A stretch of 64,000 bases of DNA, from positions 1 to 64,000 of the forward strand of contig JAOARD010000013.1 in assembly GCA_025210735.1 (NCBI GenBank), written 5' to 3'. Shown piece after piece: positions 15,795-26,147 of the stretch. The stretch's first letter is position 1; every line of letters starts with the position of its first letter. The notes under the pieces were generated by a model. That model saw nothing but the letters and a program-made list of their open reading frames with translations, had not been told where the DNA came from and ran no database searches. This DNA comes from Bacteroidales bacterium. Its GTDB lineage: Bacteria > Bacteroidota > Bacteroidia > Bacteroidales > UBA6680. Position numbers and translations under genes: made by a program.

Positions 15795-16932
15795 GATTGA
15801 TCTTAAAAATATAGAGACGTCAGATAACATAAAGAGCGGTAAAGGTACTGCTGTTAATGATAGTGTTCCGTTCTGGAAAAAGGAGATATCATTAAAGAAA
15901 TCGTTCCCGAATAAGCGCAAGGCCGATATGTATGCCGAGTTTGCAATTATGATTGAGAATGGTGTTGATATTCTTACATCTGTTGATCTGTTGTATAAGG
16001 AAGAGAAGAAGGCACAGGAGAAGCAGTTTTTCCTTATGGCAAAGGAGCGACTGATAATGGGAGACTCTTTCTCGACCATTGTAAAAGATAAGTTCTCATC
16101 GTATGAGTACTACAGTATAAAGATGGGTGAAGAGAGTGGACGTTTAGCAGAGGTATTCGGTATACTAGCCGAGTTTTATGATCGTAAGGTTAAGCAGAGT
16201 CGTCAGCTTATAAGTGCAATTACATATCCAATAATTGTATTGTTAACAGCCGTTCTTGCTGTATGGTTTATGTTATCGTTTATAGTACCGCTGTTTAGCG
16301 ATGTGTTTACCCGTTTTGGATCTGAACTGCCGGCATTAACAGAGATGTTAATGGATATGTCTGAGTTTATGAACCAATATAGCTCTGTGATATTTTTTAC
16401 TATTCTTGGAGTGATAATAGTATTGTACAGACTAAGAAAACGAACATTCATGCGCCGTTTATCCGGAGGTCTGGTTATGCGTATCCCTCTTCTGCGTAAT
16501 ATGTTTACAAGAATATACGTAGATAGACTGTTTCAGGCACTATCATTACTTGTTAAGGCTAATGTTCCTCTTGTAAGAGCCATAGAGTTGTCTGGTAAGA
16601 TGATTGGATTCTATCCGCTTGAGAAGATAATGGAGCGTATTCATAAGGGGCTTATGGTTGGTGAGAACCTATATGTACTTATGGAGCGTGAGAAGTTTTT
16701 TGATAGTAAATTAACTGTTCTTATAAAGGTTGGAGAAGAGGTTAATCAACTTGGTAACATGTTTGACAAGTTGCATAAACAGCTATCAGAAGAGGTGGAG
16801 CATAAAGCCTCGCAGATGGGAAGTATTGTAGAGCCAATGCTTATTATTATTGTAGGTGGTCTTGTTGGAACAATACTTATAGCAATGTACCTCCCAATGT
16901 TCCAGTTAGGAGGCAGTATTATGGGGCAATAG
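15790..16932 (+). CDS. gspF: Inner-membrane platform protein, GspF/PilC-like
   Basis: 380 residues. It contains two copies of the T2SSF helical-bundle domain (about 45-165 and 245-365). Signatures are MIENGVDILTSVDLLYKEE in the first and LLVKANVPLVRAIELSG in the second, plus GEESGRLAEVFGILAEFYDR and GEEVNQLGNMFDKLHKQL. Transmembrane helices lie at about 144-170, 198-217 and 347-372. Family members interact with the ATPase and rotate or scaffold pseudopilin insertion. It is the last gene of the locus; the next gene is convergent. Its separate leader suggests it may be regulated apart from the others. Confidence 0.93.
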   Translation: MKIDLKNIETSDNIKSGKGTAVNDSVPFWKKEISLKKSFPNKRKADMYAEFAIMIENGVDILTSVDLLYKEEKKAQEKQFFLMAKERLIMGDSFSTIVKDKFSSYEYYSIKMGEESGRLAEVFGILAEFYDRKVKQSRQLISAITYPIIVLLTAVLAVWFMLSFIVPLFSDVFTRFGSELPALTEMLMDMSEFMNQYSSVIFFTILGVIIVLYRLRKRTFMRRLSGGLVMRIPLLRNMFTRIYVDRLFQALSLLVKANVPLVRAIELSGKMIGFYPLEKIMERIHKGLMVGENLYVLMEREKFFDSKLTVLIKVGEEVNQLGNMFDKLHKQLSEEVEHKASQMGSIVEPMLIIIVGGLVGTILIAMYLPMFQLGGSIMGQ

Positions 16933-16948
16933 AGATAAACATTAAGTT

Positions 16949-17836
16949 TTATCTCTCTCCCGGACCATATATCATTATGTTGCCATGGTTGATATTCAGG
17001 TTTACCGGGAAGGTGGTTTTTATTGAGTCGCCATCAAGGTGAACCGGTTGTGGTGTTTCAGAATCTATTATGAATTTTTTGCCTCGCAGAATTGTTGTGT
17101 ATCTTGATTTGTGCATGTTTTTTGTAAACATACGTATTGCAAGCGCAGGTGTTTTCCATACCGGAAATCTTTTAACAATAACAACATCTATTAGACCATC
17201 GGATATATCGGCTTGTGGCGATATGTATGCATTATTACCAAACTGCGATGAGTTGGCAAAGCTTATTGCAAAAGCCTCTGTAGTTATTGTGTTGTTGTTA
17301 TCGTCGGTTATGGTGTATTTTGCGGGTTTATAGCTAAAGAACTCCTTAATGGTAACCTTTGCATAGTTTTTTAGTCCGCGTTGCCCAAATGTGTTGAAAA
17401 CATCGGCTACATGTGCATCAAATCCGGTACCAGAAACATTCATAAAGAAGTTCCCGTTCAATGATACCGTATCGGCACTGAATTTTTTGTAGTTATTAAA
17501 TCTTTTCAGATTCTTTTTCAGGCTCATCTTTATACCCATATGGCGCGCAAGTCCGTTACCGGAACCTGTAGGTATTATAGCAAGTGCAGTATCGGTATTT
17601 CCGGCAAGTCCCATTGCAACCTCATTAACAGTACCATCGCCACCAACAGCAGCAATTATATCATATTTACCTGCGTTCTCTCTGCTAATATCTATTCCGT
17701 GTCCTTTATGCTCTGTATACATTAAAGATATATCAAACCTCTCTTTGTTGATAAGTTCAGATATGTATTTTTCTGCTTTTTTGCTTTTGTGTACACCAGA
17801 TATTGGGTTAATGATAAAGAGAACCTTGGTTTTCAT
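16949..17836 (-). CDS. Diacylglycerol/lipid kinase, YegS/BmrU-like
   Basis: 295 residues, typical length for the DAGK catalytic family. It begins with the nucleotide-binding pattern KVLFIINPISG and has the signature AAVGGDGTVNEVAMGL (G65-G66-D67-G68) and PTGSGNGLARHMG. The family phosphorylates diacylglycerol or related lipids using ATP; the exact substrate is not readable. It is transcribed leftward, converging on the F-like gene with a 16-bp gap. glnS lies upstream on the same strand behind its own terminator, so the kinase is probably independently transcribed. Confidence 0.88.
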   Translation of the reverse strand: MKTKVLFIINPISGVHKSKKAEKYISELINKERFDISLMYTEHKGHGIDISRENAGKYDIIAAVGGDGTVNEVAMGLAGNTDTALAIIPTGSGNGLARHMGIKMSLKKNLKRFNNYKKFSADTVSLNGNFFMNVSGTGFDAHVADVFNTFGQRGLKNYAKVTIKEFFSYKPAKYTITDDNNNTITTEAFAISFANSSQFGNNAYISPQADISDGLIDVVIVKRFPVWKTPALAIRMFTKNMHKSRYTTILRGKKFIIDSETPQPVHLDGDSIKTTFPVNLNINHGNIMIYGPGER

Positions 17837-17931
17837 TGGTAGTGATATGCTTTTAGTTCTGAGAGTATATGTGTAACTATGTTTGTATAAAACTCAGTAT
17901 GTTATAGTTTATTCGGAATTTATGCTAAATA

Positions 17932-17957
17932 AGAAACTGCCTGAAAAGGCAGTTTCT
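17932..17957 (-). terminator. Hairpin terminator downstream of glnS
   Basis: AGAAACTGCCT and AGGCAGTTTCT form a perfect 11-bp stem with loop GAAA just past the glnS stop (leftward transcription). The following bases on that strand are AT-rich but not a pure T-run. Confidence 0.7.
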
Positions 17958-17965
17958 GTATTGTA

Positions 17966-19675
17966 TTATTTCTTTTTCTGTTTACTCCACGAATCTTTTA
18001 GTGTAACAGTTCTGTTGAATATCAGATTATCTTTTGTGCTGTCTTTATCAACACAGAAGTAGCCTATGCGCTGGAACTGGAATCTGTCTTCCGGTTTAGC
18101 TTCAAGTACCGATGGCTCTGCATAGCAGTTATCAAGTACGTTAAGTGAATCCGGATTTATGTAGTCTTTAAAATCAGAACCATCTTTTTTACCTGCAGGA
18201 TCAGCATCGCTGAAAAGCCTGTCGTACAAATTAGTTTTGAATTTAACTGCATGTTTTGCCGATACCCAGTGAAGTGTTCCTTTTACTTTACGTTTGCTTG
18301 CCTCAGTACCACTACCACTTTTTGAGTCAGAATCGTATGTACAGTGTATCTCTGTAATATTTCCGTCGCTGTCTTTAACTATCGACTCTCCTTTTATTAT
18401 ATATGCATTCTTAAGGCGTACCTCTTTGGCAAGTGTAAGTCTGAAGAATTTCTTAGGAGCATCCTCCATAAAATCCTCACGCTCTATATAAAGTACCTTA
18501 GAGAATGGCATCTCTCTCGATCCAGAATTCTCATTCTCAGGGTTATTCTCAGCTGTAAGCATCTCCGATTTATCCTCAGGATAGTTGTCTATAATAAGTT
18601 TTACCGGATCAACAACAGCCATTATTCTTGGTGCTGTTTTATTCAGATCTTCTCTTACACAGTGCTCAAGTACAGCAAGGTCTATAATGTTCTCGCGTTT
18701 AGCAACACCAATTGTATTAGCAAAGTTTCTTATAGATTCTGGTGTATATCCTCTGCGTCTTAAACCGCTGATAGTAGGCATACGAGGATCGTCCCATCCG
18801 TTAACAAGATCTTTCTCAACAAGCTCAAGTAGTTTACGCTTACTCATAACTGTGTAACTAAGATTAAGTCTTGCAAACTCTCGCTGTTTTGGTCTGTCGC
18901 CTTCAGCAATCTGATCTAGAAACCACTCATATAGCGGACGGTGATTTTCAAACTCCAGTGTACATACAGAGTGTGTAATATTCTCAATGTAGTCAGACTG
19001 ACCGTGAGCAAAGTCGTACATTGGGTATATATTCCACTTATCGCCAGTGCGGTGGTGGTGTGCATGCATTATCCTGTACATAATAGGATCGCGCATGTGC
19101 ATATTTGGTGAGTTCATATCAATCTTAGCTCTAAGAATTTTAGAACCATCTGCATGAACTCCGTTTTTCATCTCTTCAAATATCTTCAGACTCTCTTCTG
19201 CAGGTCTGTTGCGGTAAGGGCTCTCTATTCCAGGCTCAGTAGGAGTGGTGCGTTGTTTGCTAATCTCCTCCTGTGGCTGCTCATCTATATAAGCTTTACC
19301 CTCTTTAATAAGTTTTATTGCCCATGCATAAAGCTGATCAAAATAGTCTGATGCATAGTGCTCCTGGTGCCATTTAAAGCCCAACCAGCTGATATCCTCT
19401 TTTATTGCATCAACATATTCCTGCTCCTCTTTTGATGGGTTTGTATCATCGAAACGAAGATTGCAGTGACCGTTGAATCTATCGGCCAATCCGAAGTTCA
19501 GACATATTGATTTTGCATGACCAATATGTAGATATCCGTTTGGCTCAGGAGGAAAACGTGTATGAACTCTTCCGTTATTAACTCCCTCTTTGATATCGTT
19601 ATCAATAATCTCTTCAATAAAGTTGAGGGATGTGTTCTCATTCTCCTCTTCTTTGTTTATTATATCTTGTTTCAT
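17966..19675 (-). CDS. glnS: Glutaminyl-tRNA synthetase
   Basis: 569 residues, class Ib aminoacyl-tRNA synthetase charging tRNA-Gln directly. The HIGH signature appears as [14 protein letters not shown] (HIGH at 50-53). The KMSKS-equivalent is VMSKRKL near residue 275. Other landmarks are [53 protein letters not shown] and the two C-terminal anticodon-binding beta-barrels. Length matches bacterial GlnRS (about 550-580). Presence of glnS means this organism need not rely on GatCAB for Gln-tRNA. The 5' region (about 230 bp) has two hairpins and probably its own promoter. Confidence 0.96.
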   Translation of the reverse strand: MKQDIINKEEENENTSLNFIEEIIDNDIKEGVNNGRVHTRFPPEPNGYLHIGHAKSICLNFGLADRFNGHCNLRFDDTNPSKEEQEYVDAIKEDISWLGFKWHQEHYASDYFDQLYAWAIKLIKEGKAYIDEQPQEEISKQRTTPTEPGIESPYRNRPAEESLKIFEEMKNGVHADGSKILRAKIDMNSPNMHMRDPIMYRIMHAHHHRTGDKWNIYPMYDFAHGQSDYIENITHSVCTLEFENHRPLYEWFLDQIAEGDRPKQREFARLNLSYTVMSKRKLLELVEKDLVNGWDDPRMPTISGLRRRGYTPESIRNFANTIGVAKRENIIDLAVLEHCVREDLNKTAPRIMAVVDPVKLIIDNYPEDKSEMLTAENNPENENSGSREMPFSKVLYIEREDFMEDAPKKFFRLTLAKEVRLKNAYIIKGESIVKDSDGNITEIHCTYDSDSKSGSGTEASKRKVKGTLHWVSAKHAVKFKTNLYDRLFSDADPAGKKDGSDFKDYINPDSLNVLDNCYAEPSVLEAKPEDRFQFQRIGYFCVDKDSTKDNLIFNRTVTLKDSWSKQKKK

Positions 19676-19718
19676 ACGTTTATAATTTTCCTTTTTTGAT
19701 ATAAGATGAGGCTTGTTG

Positions 19719-19792
19719 ACTCTTAATAGTGTAAGAGTTATAACCTATGGTATCTTATTAAACAATGTTTGCATAGTTGTTTGTAAACAACT
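19719..19792 (-). promoter_or_regulatory. Two hairpins in the glnS upstream leader
   Basis: Between infB and glnS, on the glnS-sense strand, sit a stem AGTTGTTT/AAACAACT (19775-19792) and a stem ACTCTTA/TAAGAGT (19719-19738). A TAGTTTTG element lies further upstream and is a fair match to the Bacteroidota -7 box TAnnTTTG. I know of no named glnS riboswitch with this shape, so this is only a candidate leader. Confidence 0.3.
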
Positions 19793-19850
19793 CTACTAAT
19801 ATACAAAACTAATAAATAATAGTCTATTGTAAATATCTCTGTTAACCAAA

Positions 19851-19879
19851 AAGGAGGTTGATTTATTGTCAACCTCCTT
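19851..19879 (-). terminator. Terminator of the rimP-nusA-infB operon
   Basis: AAGGAGGTTGA (19851-19861) and TCAACCTCCTT (19869-19879) form a perfect 11-bp stem with a 7-nt loop, located 25 bp past the infB stop in the leftward direction, with TTTGG following on that strand. Confidence 0.75.
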
Positions 19880-19903
19880 AATATATTATTTTATGATGTT
19901 TGA

Positions 19904-22888
19904 TTAAAGTTTCTTTTTAACCTCAACCTCTTCGTATCCTTCAATTATATCGCCCACTTTAATGTCGTTAAAGTTGTTAATGTTAAGTCCACATTCGTAT
20001 CCTGATGCAACCTCTTTAACATCGTCTTTAAATCGTTTAAGTGCTCCAAGTTCTCCTGTGTAGATAACAATACCGTCGCGGATAAGTCTGATTTTTGTAT
20101 TTCTGTGGATTTTACCCTCTTTAACCATACATCCGGCAATTGTACCAACCTTAGATATTTTGAATGTCTCTCTAACCTCAATTGTTGAAACAACCTCCTC
20201 TTTGATTTCAGGAGACAACATACCTTCCATTGCATCCTTAATCTCGTTAATTGCATCGTAGATGATAGAGTATAGTCTGATATCAATCTCTTCTTTCTCA
20301 GCAAGCTTTCTTGCTCCCATTGATGGTCTAACCTGGAATCCAACAATAATAGCGTCAGATGCAGATGCAAGCATAACGTCTGATTCAGAAATCTGTCCAA
20401 CACCTTTGTGGATAACATTAACCTGTATCTCCTCAGTAGACAGCTTGATAAGTGAATCTGAAAGTGCCTCGATAGATCCATCCACGTCACCCTTAACAAT
20501 AACGTTAAGCTCCTGGAAGTTTCCGATTGCAATACGACGTCCAATCTCATCAAGAGTAATGTGCTTCTGAGTTCTAAGACCCTGCTCACGCTGTAATTGC
20601 AGACGTTTTGTAGCAATCTCTTTAGCCTCACGCTCTGTAGCCATAATGTTGAAATTATCTCCGGCTTGTGGAGCACCGTTAAGACCAAGGATAAGTACCG
20701 GTGTTGCCGGACCTGCTTTGTCTATCTTTTTATTACGCTCATTGAACATTGCCTTTACACGTCCCATGTAACTTCCGGCAAGTATTATGTCACCATTCTT
20801 AAGTGTACCATTCTGGTTAAGAATAGTTGTTACATAACCTCTACCTTTATCAAGTGCCGATTCAATTACAGTACCTGATGCAGATTTGTTAGGGTTAGCT
20901 TTAAGCTCCAGCATGTCTGCCTCAAGAAGAACTTTCTCAAGTAGCTCCTCAATGTTAATACCATTCTTAGCAGATATATCCTGACTCTGGTATTTACCAC
21001 CCCACTCTTCAACAAGGTAGTTCATATTTGCAAGCTCCTCTTTAATCTTCTCAGGATTAGCTCCAGGCTTATCAATTTTGTTAATTGCAAATACAATTGG
21101 TACACCCGCTGCACTTGCGTGGTTAATAGCCTCAATTGTCTGTGGCATCACACTGTCGTCAGCAGCAACAATAATAATTGCAATATCTGTTACCTGAGCA
21201 CCACGTGCACGCATCGCTGTAAACGCTTCGTGACCCGGAGTATCAAGGAATGTGATCTGTTTTCCTGATGATAACTTAACGTTGTATGCTCCGATATGCT
21301 GTGTAATACCTCCGGCCTCACCGGCAATTACATTGGCTTTACGTATATGGTCAAGTAGTGATGTCTTACCGTGGTCAACGTGTCCCATAACGGTAATAAT
21401 AGGAGATCTCTCTACAAGATCTTCTTCACTATCTTCCTCTTCTTTAATAGCTTCCTGTACTTCAACACTAATAAATTCTGTTTTAAAGTTGAATTCATCA
21501 GCAACAAGACCTATAGTTTCAGCATCAAGACGCTGGTTAATAGATACAAACAGTCCCATGTTCATACAGGTTGCAATAACCTCAGTAACCTGAACGCTCA
21601 TCATGGTAGCAAGTTCATTTACAGAAACAAACTCAGTTACTTTAAGTACGTTCTTTTCTTGTTCCTGTTTAGCCATCTCCTCCTGATGTTTCTGCGAAAC
21701 GGCATCTCTTTTATCACGTCTGTGCTTAGAACCTTTACTCTTACCTTTAGAAGTAAGTCTTGCAAGGGTCTCCTTAATTTGCTTTTGAACATCCTCCTCG
21801 CTTACCTCCTTACGGACTGGGCGTTTGTTTGCAGGAGCATTTCTTCTTTTGGCGTTATTGCCTTTATTTTTCTTTAACTCAGGAGTTGTTATCTTCTTGT
21901 TTGTGTTGTCGATATCAACTTTTGAGTCTTTTTTAATACGTTTTCTTTTCTTTTTACCTGCCTGATCAGAGTTGTTGTTTTTATCGCCGCCTCCCGGAAG
22001 GTCAATTTTGCCAACAATTTTTGGACCTGATATTTTCTTTTTACCATCTTCACCCTGACCTCTGTTGTCGTTTGATCTGTTATCCTGATTAGAGTTACGA
22101 GATTTAAAATCATCTTTTCTCTTCTTCTCTCTCTCTTTTCTTTCGTCTTCTTTCTGCTTTTTAGTTTTCTTAGCAGGACGAGTTTTTGAGTTAATAGAGC
22201 TAAGATCAATTTTACCAACAACTTTTACCTTATCAGCAACGTTAGGAGTCTTTTCTTCTACAGCGGCAGTTTTTTCAGGTACATCCTTAACTATTGGTTT
22301 CTCCTCTTTTTTCTCTACAGGTTTTTCGGCTTTTGGTTTCTCCTGTGGCTCTTTTTTTACAGGTTCAGAAACTTTCTCACTCTTTTTAACAACAGGAGCC
22401 TCAATTTTTTTCTCAACAGGTTTAGCAGCAGGTTTTGCAACTTCCTGTTTTTTCTCTTTCTCAGGCTTCTCTTGTTTTGGTTCAGGTTTCTGAGTCGGAG
22501 CTTTCTTTTCAAGCTCAACTTTACCTACAACCTTAAGCTCAATACGCTCTTTTGGTTCTTCGGTTTCTATAATATTATCAGAAGACTGCCCTTTAACAAT
22601 AACCTCTTCTTCGTTGTTATCTTCTTCAGGTGCATCCTCTTTATTATCATTTATTGATACAGTTTCCTGCTTAGATTTCAGAGTAATAGATTTAGACTTC
22701 TTCTTTAGAGAAAGGTCAGAACCATACTCTTTAAGCAGAAGATCGTACTGCTCGTCACTAATCTTATTATTAGGATTCGAATCTAAATCGGCTCCTTTTT
22801 TGTTTAAGAACTCAACTATGGTAGAAATACCTACGTTTAGTTCTCTTGCTACCTTGCTAATTCTTGTTCCTTTGTTGCCTGCTGCCAT
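19904..22888 (-). CDS. infB: Translation initiation factor IF-2
   Basis: 994 residues. IF-2 is a GTPase that places initiator tRNA on the 30S subunit. An IF2-N domain opens the protein ([20 protein letters not shown]). A long, highly charged Lys/Glu/Pro linker (about 75-400) follows. The G domain near residue 500 has [27 protein letters not shown] and [11 protein letters not shown], and domains II-IV end with [12 protein letters not shown]. The extended linker is usual in Bacteroidota. It is the last gene of a leftward operon after rimP and nusA, followed by a terminator. The charged linker explains the many spurious frames on both strands here. Confidence 0.97.
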   Translation of the reverse strand: MAAGNKGTRISKVARELNVGISTIVEFLNKKGADLDSNPNNKISDEQYDLLLKEYGSDLSLKKKSKSITLKSKQETVSINDNKEDAPEEDNNEEEVIVKGQSSDNIIETEEPKERIELKVVGKVELEKKAPTQKPEPKQEKPEKEKKQEVAKPAAKPVEKKIEAPVVKKSEKVSEPVKKEPQEKPKAEKPVEKKEEKPIVKDVPEKTAAVEEKTPNVADKVKVVGKIDLSSINSKTRPAKKTKKQKEDERKEREKKRKDDFKSRNSNQDNRSNDNRGQGEDGKKKISGPKIVGKIDLPGGGDKNNNSDQAGKKKRKRIKKDSKVDIDNTNKKITTPELKKNKGNNAKRRNAPANKRPVRKEVSEEDVQKQIKETLARLTSKGKSKGSKHRRDKRDAVSQKHQEEMAKQEQEKNVLKVTEFVSVNELATMMSVQVTEVIATCMNMGLFVSINQRLDAETIGLVADEFNFKTEFISVEVQEAIKEEEDSEEDLVERSPIITVMGHVDHGKTSLLDHIRKANVIAGEAGGITQHIGAYNVKLSSGKQITFLDTPGHEAFTAMRARGAQVTDIAIIIVAADDSVMPQTIEAINHASAAGVPIVFAINKIDKPGANPEKIKEELANMNYLVEEWGGKYQSQDISAKNGINIEELLEKVLLEADMLELKANPNKSASGTVIESALDKGRGYVTTILNQNGTLKNGDIILAGSYMGRVKAMFNERNKKIDKAGPATPVLILGLNGAPQAGDNFNIMATEREAKEIATKRLQLQREQGLRTQKHITLDEIGRRIAIGNFQELNVIVKGDVDGSIEALSDSLIKLSTEEIQVNVIHKGVGQISESDVMLASASDAIIVGFQVRPSMGARKLAEKEEIDIRLYSIIYDAINEIKDAMEGMLSPEIKEEVVSTIEVRETFKISKVGTIAGCMVKEGKIHRNTKIRLIRDGIVIYTGELGALKRFKDDVKEVASGYECGLNINNFNDIKVGDIIEGYEEVEVKKKL

Positions 22889-22942
22889 ATTATGAGCTTT
22901 CGCTATTTTGTTTCAATAAATCAGGTGGCTAAGTTACTCATT

Positions 22943-24184
22943 TTATTCAAACTCAGCCTTAATAATTTTAATAACTTCTTGTATAGTCTCTTCTTCAAGA
23001 TCTGTACGTCTTAATAATTCATCTTCTGGAATTTCAAGAACATTTCTGGCTGTGTCGCATCCTATTGACTTTAACGCATCAATAACCCAACCTTCTATTT
23101 CGTCAGAGAATTCATCAAGATTAACATCATCGTCCATATCTTCCTCAGACTGCTCGCGATATACATCTAATTCGTATTCTGTAAGCTGGCTTGCAAGTTT
23201 AATGTTAAGCCCTCCTTTACCAATTGCTAAGGAAACCTCATTAGGTTGAAGGTAAATTTCAGCTCTATTGTCGTCGTTAAACAGTTTAATTGAGGTAATT
23301 TTTGCCGGACTTAATGCCCTTTGTATATATAATTGTGTGTTATTAGTATAGTTAATAACATCAATATTTTCGTTACGTAGCTCTCTTACTATACCGTGAA
23401 TTCTTGATCCTTTCATACCAACACATGCTCCTACAGGATCAATTCTTTCATCGTACGATTCAACAGCAACTTTAGCTCTTTCACCCGGAACACGAACAAT
23501 CTTCTTAATTGTAATAAGACCATCGAATATCTCTGGAACTTCAAGCTCAAATAGTCTCTCAAGGAATACAGGAGCAGTTCTTGAAAGTACAATTATTGGG
23601 TTGTTATTTCTCATTTCAACCTTAATAACGGCTGCTTTTACTGAGTCACCTTTTCTGAAGAAATCACTAGGAATCTGTTCAGTTCTTGGCATAACAAGTT
23701 CGTTACCTTCATCGTCAAGAATAAGAATCTCTTTTTTCCATACCTGGTAAACCTCACCACTAACAATTTCACCAATTCTGTCTTTGTAGCTATTAAAGAT
23801 ACTGGTCTTCTCTAACTCAAGAATCTTTGATGTCAGATTTTGTCTAAGTGCTAAAACAGATCTTCGTCCAAAGTCAATTAGCTTAACCTCATCGGTAACC
23901 TCTTCGCCAACTTCATAGTCCGAGTCAATTTTTCTTGCATCAGTTAATGTTATCTGAAGGTTTGAATCTTCAATCTCATTATCATCTACAACCTCTCTGT
24001 TTCTCCATATCTCAAAATCACCTTTATCAATATTGATAATTACATCAAAATTTTCGTCGGTACCGTATTTTTTCTGAAGAAGATTACGAAATACATCTTC
24101 CAAAATACGCATCATTGTTGCGCGATCTATATTTTTCAGTTCTTTAAATTCCGAAAATGTATCGATCAAATTGATGTTCTCCAT
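22943..24184 (-). CDS. nusA: Transcription termination/antitermination factor NusA
   Basis: 413 residues. An N-terminal RNA polymerase-binding domain is followed by the S1 domain (GEIVSGEVYQVWKKEILIL) and two KH domains (DPVGACVGMKGSRIHGIVRE and NEVSLAIGKGGLNIKLAS). A short acidic C-terminal helical segment ends the protein. It lacks the duplicated C-terminal repeats of Escherichia coli NusA, as expected for this phylum. It starts 19 bp after rimP on the leftward strand and precedes infB by 54 bp, the classical rimP-nusA-infB order. The cluster ties transcription elongation to ribosome assembly and initiation. Confidence 0.96.
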   Translation of the reverse strand: MENINLIDTFSEFKELKNIDRATMMRILEDVFRNLLQKKYGTDENFDVIINIDKGDFEIWRNREVVDDNEIEDSNLQITLTDARKIDSDYEVGEEVTDEVKLIDFGRRSVLALRQNLTSKILELEKTSIFNSYKDRIGEIVSGEVYQVWKKEILILDDEGNELVMPRTEQIPSDFFRKGDSVKAAVIKVEMRNNNPIIVLSRTAPVFLERLFELEVPEIFDGLITIKKIVRVPGERAKVAVESYDERIDPVGACVGMKGSRIHGIVRELRNENIDVINYTNNTQLYIQRALSPAKITSIKLFNDDNRAEIYLQPNEVSLAIGKGGLNIKLASQLTEYELDVYREQSEEDMDDDVNLDEFSDEIEGWVIDALKSIGCDTARNVLEIPEDELLRRTDLEEETIQEVIKIIKAEFE

Positions 24185-24203
24185 ATGTATAGTTTTTTTG
24201 TTT

Positions 24204-24668
24204 CTACTTAAATGATATTACTAGTCTGGTTTCAACCTCTTCTTTGTTGAATACATCTTTGTATTCAATGGTTTGTTTCTTTTTATGCCCTTCTACTTTC
24301 TCTTTCTTTTTATACTCTACAGTGATAGTGTTGTCGGTAACCTCAGTCATTTTACCAACTATTTTGTTCCCATCACTCAGCTTAACCTCAACCTCTTTGT
24401 TAAGATTTTTCTCATATTGCTGATTCACTTTAAAAGGCATGTCAAGACCTGGTGTTGAAACTTGTAGTTCAAAATCCTCTTTTTCTCTGTCGAGACTGCC
24501 CTCAATGGCACGGCTTATTTTCACACATTCGTTAATTGTAAAGCCTTCTATACCATCAACCAAAACATTTATTCTATTACTGCTGTCTATCTTAATATCA
24601 ACAATATAGTGTGCTTTGGTATCCAGATTGTTCTCTACAATTTGTGTTATAAAATCTTTAGAAATCAT
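24204..24668 (-). CDS. rimP: Ribosome maturation factor RimP
   Basis: 154 residues, matching RimP (about 150). Landmarks are DIKIDSSNRINVLVDGIEG, ECVKISRAIEGSLDREKEDF and ELQVSTPGLDMPFK, which is the L-x-V-S-S/T-P-G-L-D-x-P signature, then the C-terminal Sm-like beta-barrel. The protein aids 30S assembly. It is the first gene of the leftward operon, read from a strong promoter match 60 bp upstream and through a leader hairpin. Confidence 0.95.
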   Translation of the reverse strand: MISKDFITQIVENNLDTKAHYIVDIKIDSSNRINVLVDGIEGFTINECVKISRAIEGSLDREKEDFELQVSTPGLDMPFKVNQQYEKNLNKEVEVKLSDGNKIVGKMTEVTDNTITVEYKKKEKVEGHKKKQTIEYKDVFNKEEVETRLVISFK

Positions 24669-24687
24669 AGGTTTTAAATACTAAAAT

Positions 24688-24704
24688 AGGGGACATCGTC
24701 CCCT
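24688..24704 (-). promoter_or_regulatory. GC-rich hairpin in the rimP 5' leader
   Basis: AGGGGAC and GTCCCCT form a 7-bp perfect stem with a 3-nt loop, 20 bp before the rimP start and downstream of the promoter. It lies in the transcribed leader of a translation-factor operon, so it could stabilise the mRNA or modulate translation. It is not followed by a T-run, so it is not a standard terminator. Confidence 0.5.
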
Positions 24705-24727
24705 AAATTTTCCTTCTCTTTTCGATG

Positions 24728-24758
24728 CAAAAGTAAGTATAAAAGATTTATTTTCAAA
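24728..24758 (-). promoter_or_regulatory. Promoter of rimP-nusA-infB, Bacteroidota sigma-ABfr type
   Basis: On the leftward strand the sequence reads TTTG (24758-24755), exactly 19 nt, then TACTTTTG (24735-24728). This is a full match to the -33 TTTG / -7 TAnnTTTG consensus of the Bacteroidota primary sigma factor. Initiation about 7 nt later would give a roughly 50-nt leader containing the GC-rich hairpin. Confidence 0.8.
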
Positions 24759-24848
24759 ATAAAAGCGTTAAAACATGTTTAGTGCAATATGTATGTTTAG
24801 GAATATTAACTATTTTGTGACATGTAAAATATATTATTGCGTGGTATT

Positions 24849-26087
24849 ATGACTGAGGTAAAGCGAAAGATAATTAATGATCCGGTATATGGGTTTATAA
24901 ATTTTGATAATAGTTTTCATCTGGACTTGATAGGACATAAATCTTTTCAGCGGTTGAGGCGAATTAAACAGTTGGGTTTAACAGATTATGTATATCCGGG
25001 TGCATTTCATTCACGTTTTCAGCATGCCTTAGGTGCAGGGCATCTTATGACAAGAGCACTTAATGTGTTAAGAAGTAAAGGGTGTGATATAACAGATGAA
25101 GAGGAAGAAGCTGCTATATCTGCAATTTTACTGCATGATATAGGGCACGGACCGTTTTCTCATGCTCTTGAGTTTAGTGTTATTAAAGGGGTAGATCATG
25201 AAGTGATGAGTCATCTTTACATGAACAGACTTAACAGGGAGTTTAACGGGCGGTTAGATTTAGCAATAGATATTTTTAATGGTGATTATCATAAAAAGTA
25301 CCTGCATCAGTTGGTGAGTAGTCAGTTAGATGTTGACAGACTTGATTATTTGAGGCGGGATTCATTTTTTTCTGGAGTTAGTGAAGGAGCAATAGGATTG
25401 GAGAGGATAATAAGTATGCTTACAGTTGTTGATGGCGATATAGCAGTTGAGCTTAAAGGTATTTATTCTGTAGAGAAGTTTTTGCTAGCCCGCAGGTTAA
25501 TGTATTGGCAGGTTTATTTGCACAAAACAGTTGTTGCTGCAGAGGAGTTGCTTATTCAATTATTACGCAGAGCCCGTTATGTATTCACTAAAGATAAAGA
25601 TTTGTTTGTTACCCCGTGGTTAAGATTTTTTTTCTCAACAGATGTTTTAAATATTATAGAGACTAATGATCTGATAAAAATAGATGAGATTATAGCTAAT
25701 TTTGATATGATTGATGATGCAGATATAATGACTTGTGCAAAGTACTGGACAAGGAGTGATGATAAAATTTTGCGTTATCTTTCTGTTGCGCTAATAAACA
25801 GAAATCTGCCTAAGGTTATTTTAAGTGGGACAAAATTTGATACTGATTTGGTCAAAAAAATTGAGGATAAAACATTAAAGAAATTTGAAATTGGACGTGA
25901 TGATCTGGACTATCTTGTTCATTCATCTGTTATTTCTAATAAGGCATATTCTCCGGTATTGGATACTATTAAGATTCTTAAAAAGGATAGTAGTGTAACG
26001 GAACTTGCACAGGTGTCGGATCTTATAAATCTTGCAGTTTTATCAAAAGAGGATAAGAAATATTGTTTATGTTATCCGCGTATATAG
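24849..26087 (+). CDS. HD-domain phosphohydrolase (dNTPase-like)
   Basis: 412 residues from ATG 24849; an upstream in-frame TTG (24837) is not preferred. It contains the HD metal-binding pattern: FHSRFQHALGAGHLM, LLHDIGHGPFSHALE, and a distal Asp in QLDVDRLDYLRRDSF. This is the YdhJ/SAMHD1-like group that hydrolyses nucleotides, often dGTP or other dNTPs; the true substrate is not readable. It precedes lpxD, and this pairing is widely conserved in Bacteroidota, although a functional link to lipid A is not known. It runs divergently from rimP. Confidence 0.88.
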   Translation: MTEVKRKIINDPVYGFINFDNSFHLDLIGHKSFQRLRRIKQLGLTDYVYPGAFHSRFQHALGAGHLMTRALNVLRSKGCDITDEEEEAAISAILLHDIGHGPFSHALEFSVIKGVDHEVMSHLYMNRLNREFNGRLDLAIDIFNGDYHKKYLHQLVSSQLDVDRLDYLRRDSFFSGVSEGAIGLERIISMLTVVDGDIAVELKGIYSVEKFLLARRLMYWQVYLHKTVVAAEELLIQLLRRARYVFTKDKDLFVTPWLRFFFSTDVLNIIETNDLIKIDEIIANFDMIDDADIMTCAKYWTRSDDKILRYLSVALINRNLPKVILSGTKFDTDLVKKIEDKTLKKFEIGRDDLDYLVHSSVISNKAYSPVLDTIKILKKDSSVTELAQVSDLINLAVLSKEDKKYCLCYPRI

Positions 26088-26147
26088 ACACATAAATAAT
26101 AATATTTGTTATTTTTGTCCCAATTTTTCATACAAATTTGGATAAAT

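Noticed and set aside
21371..22221. Long frames on both strands within infB
   Set aside because: They come from the low-complexity Lys/Glu linker and G domain of IF-2 read in other frames.
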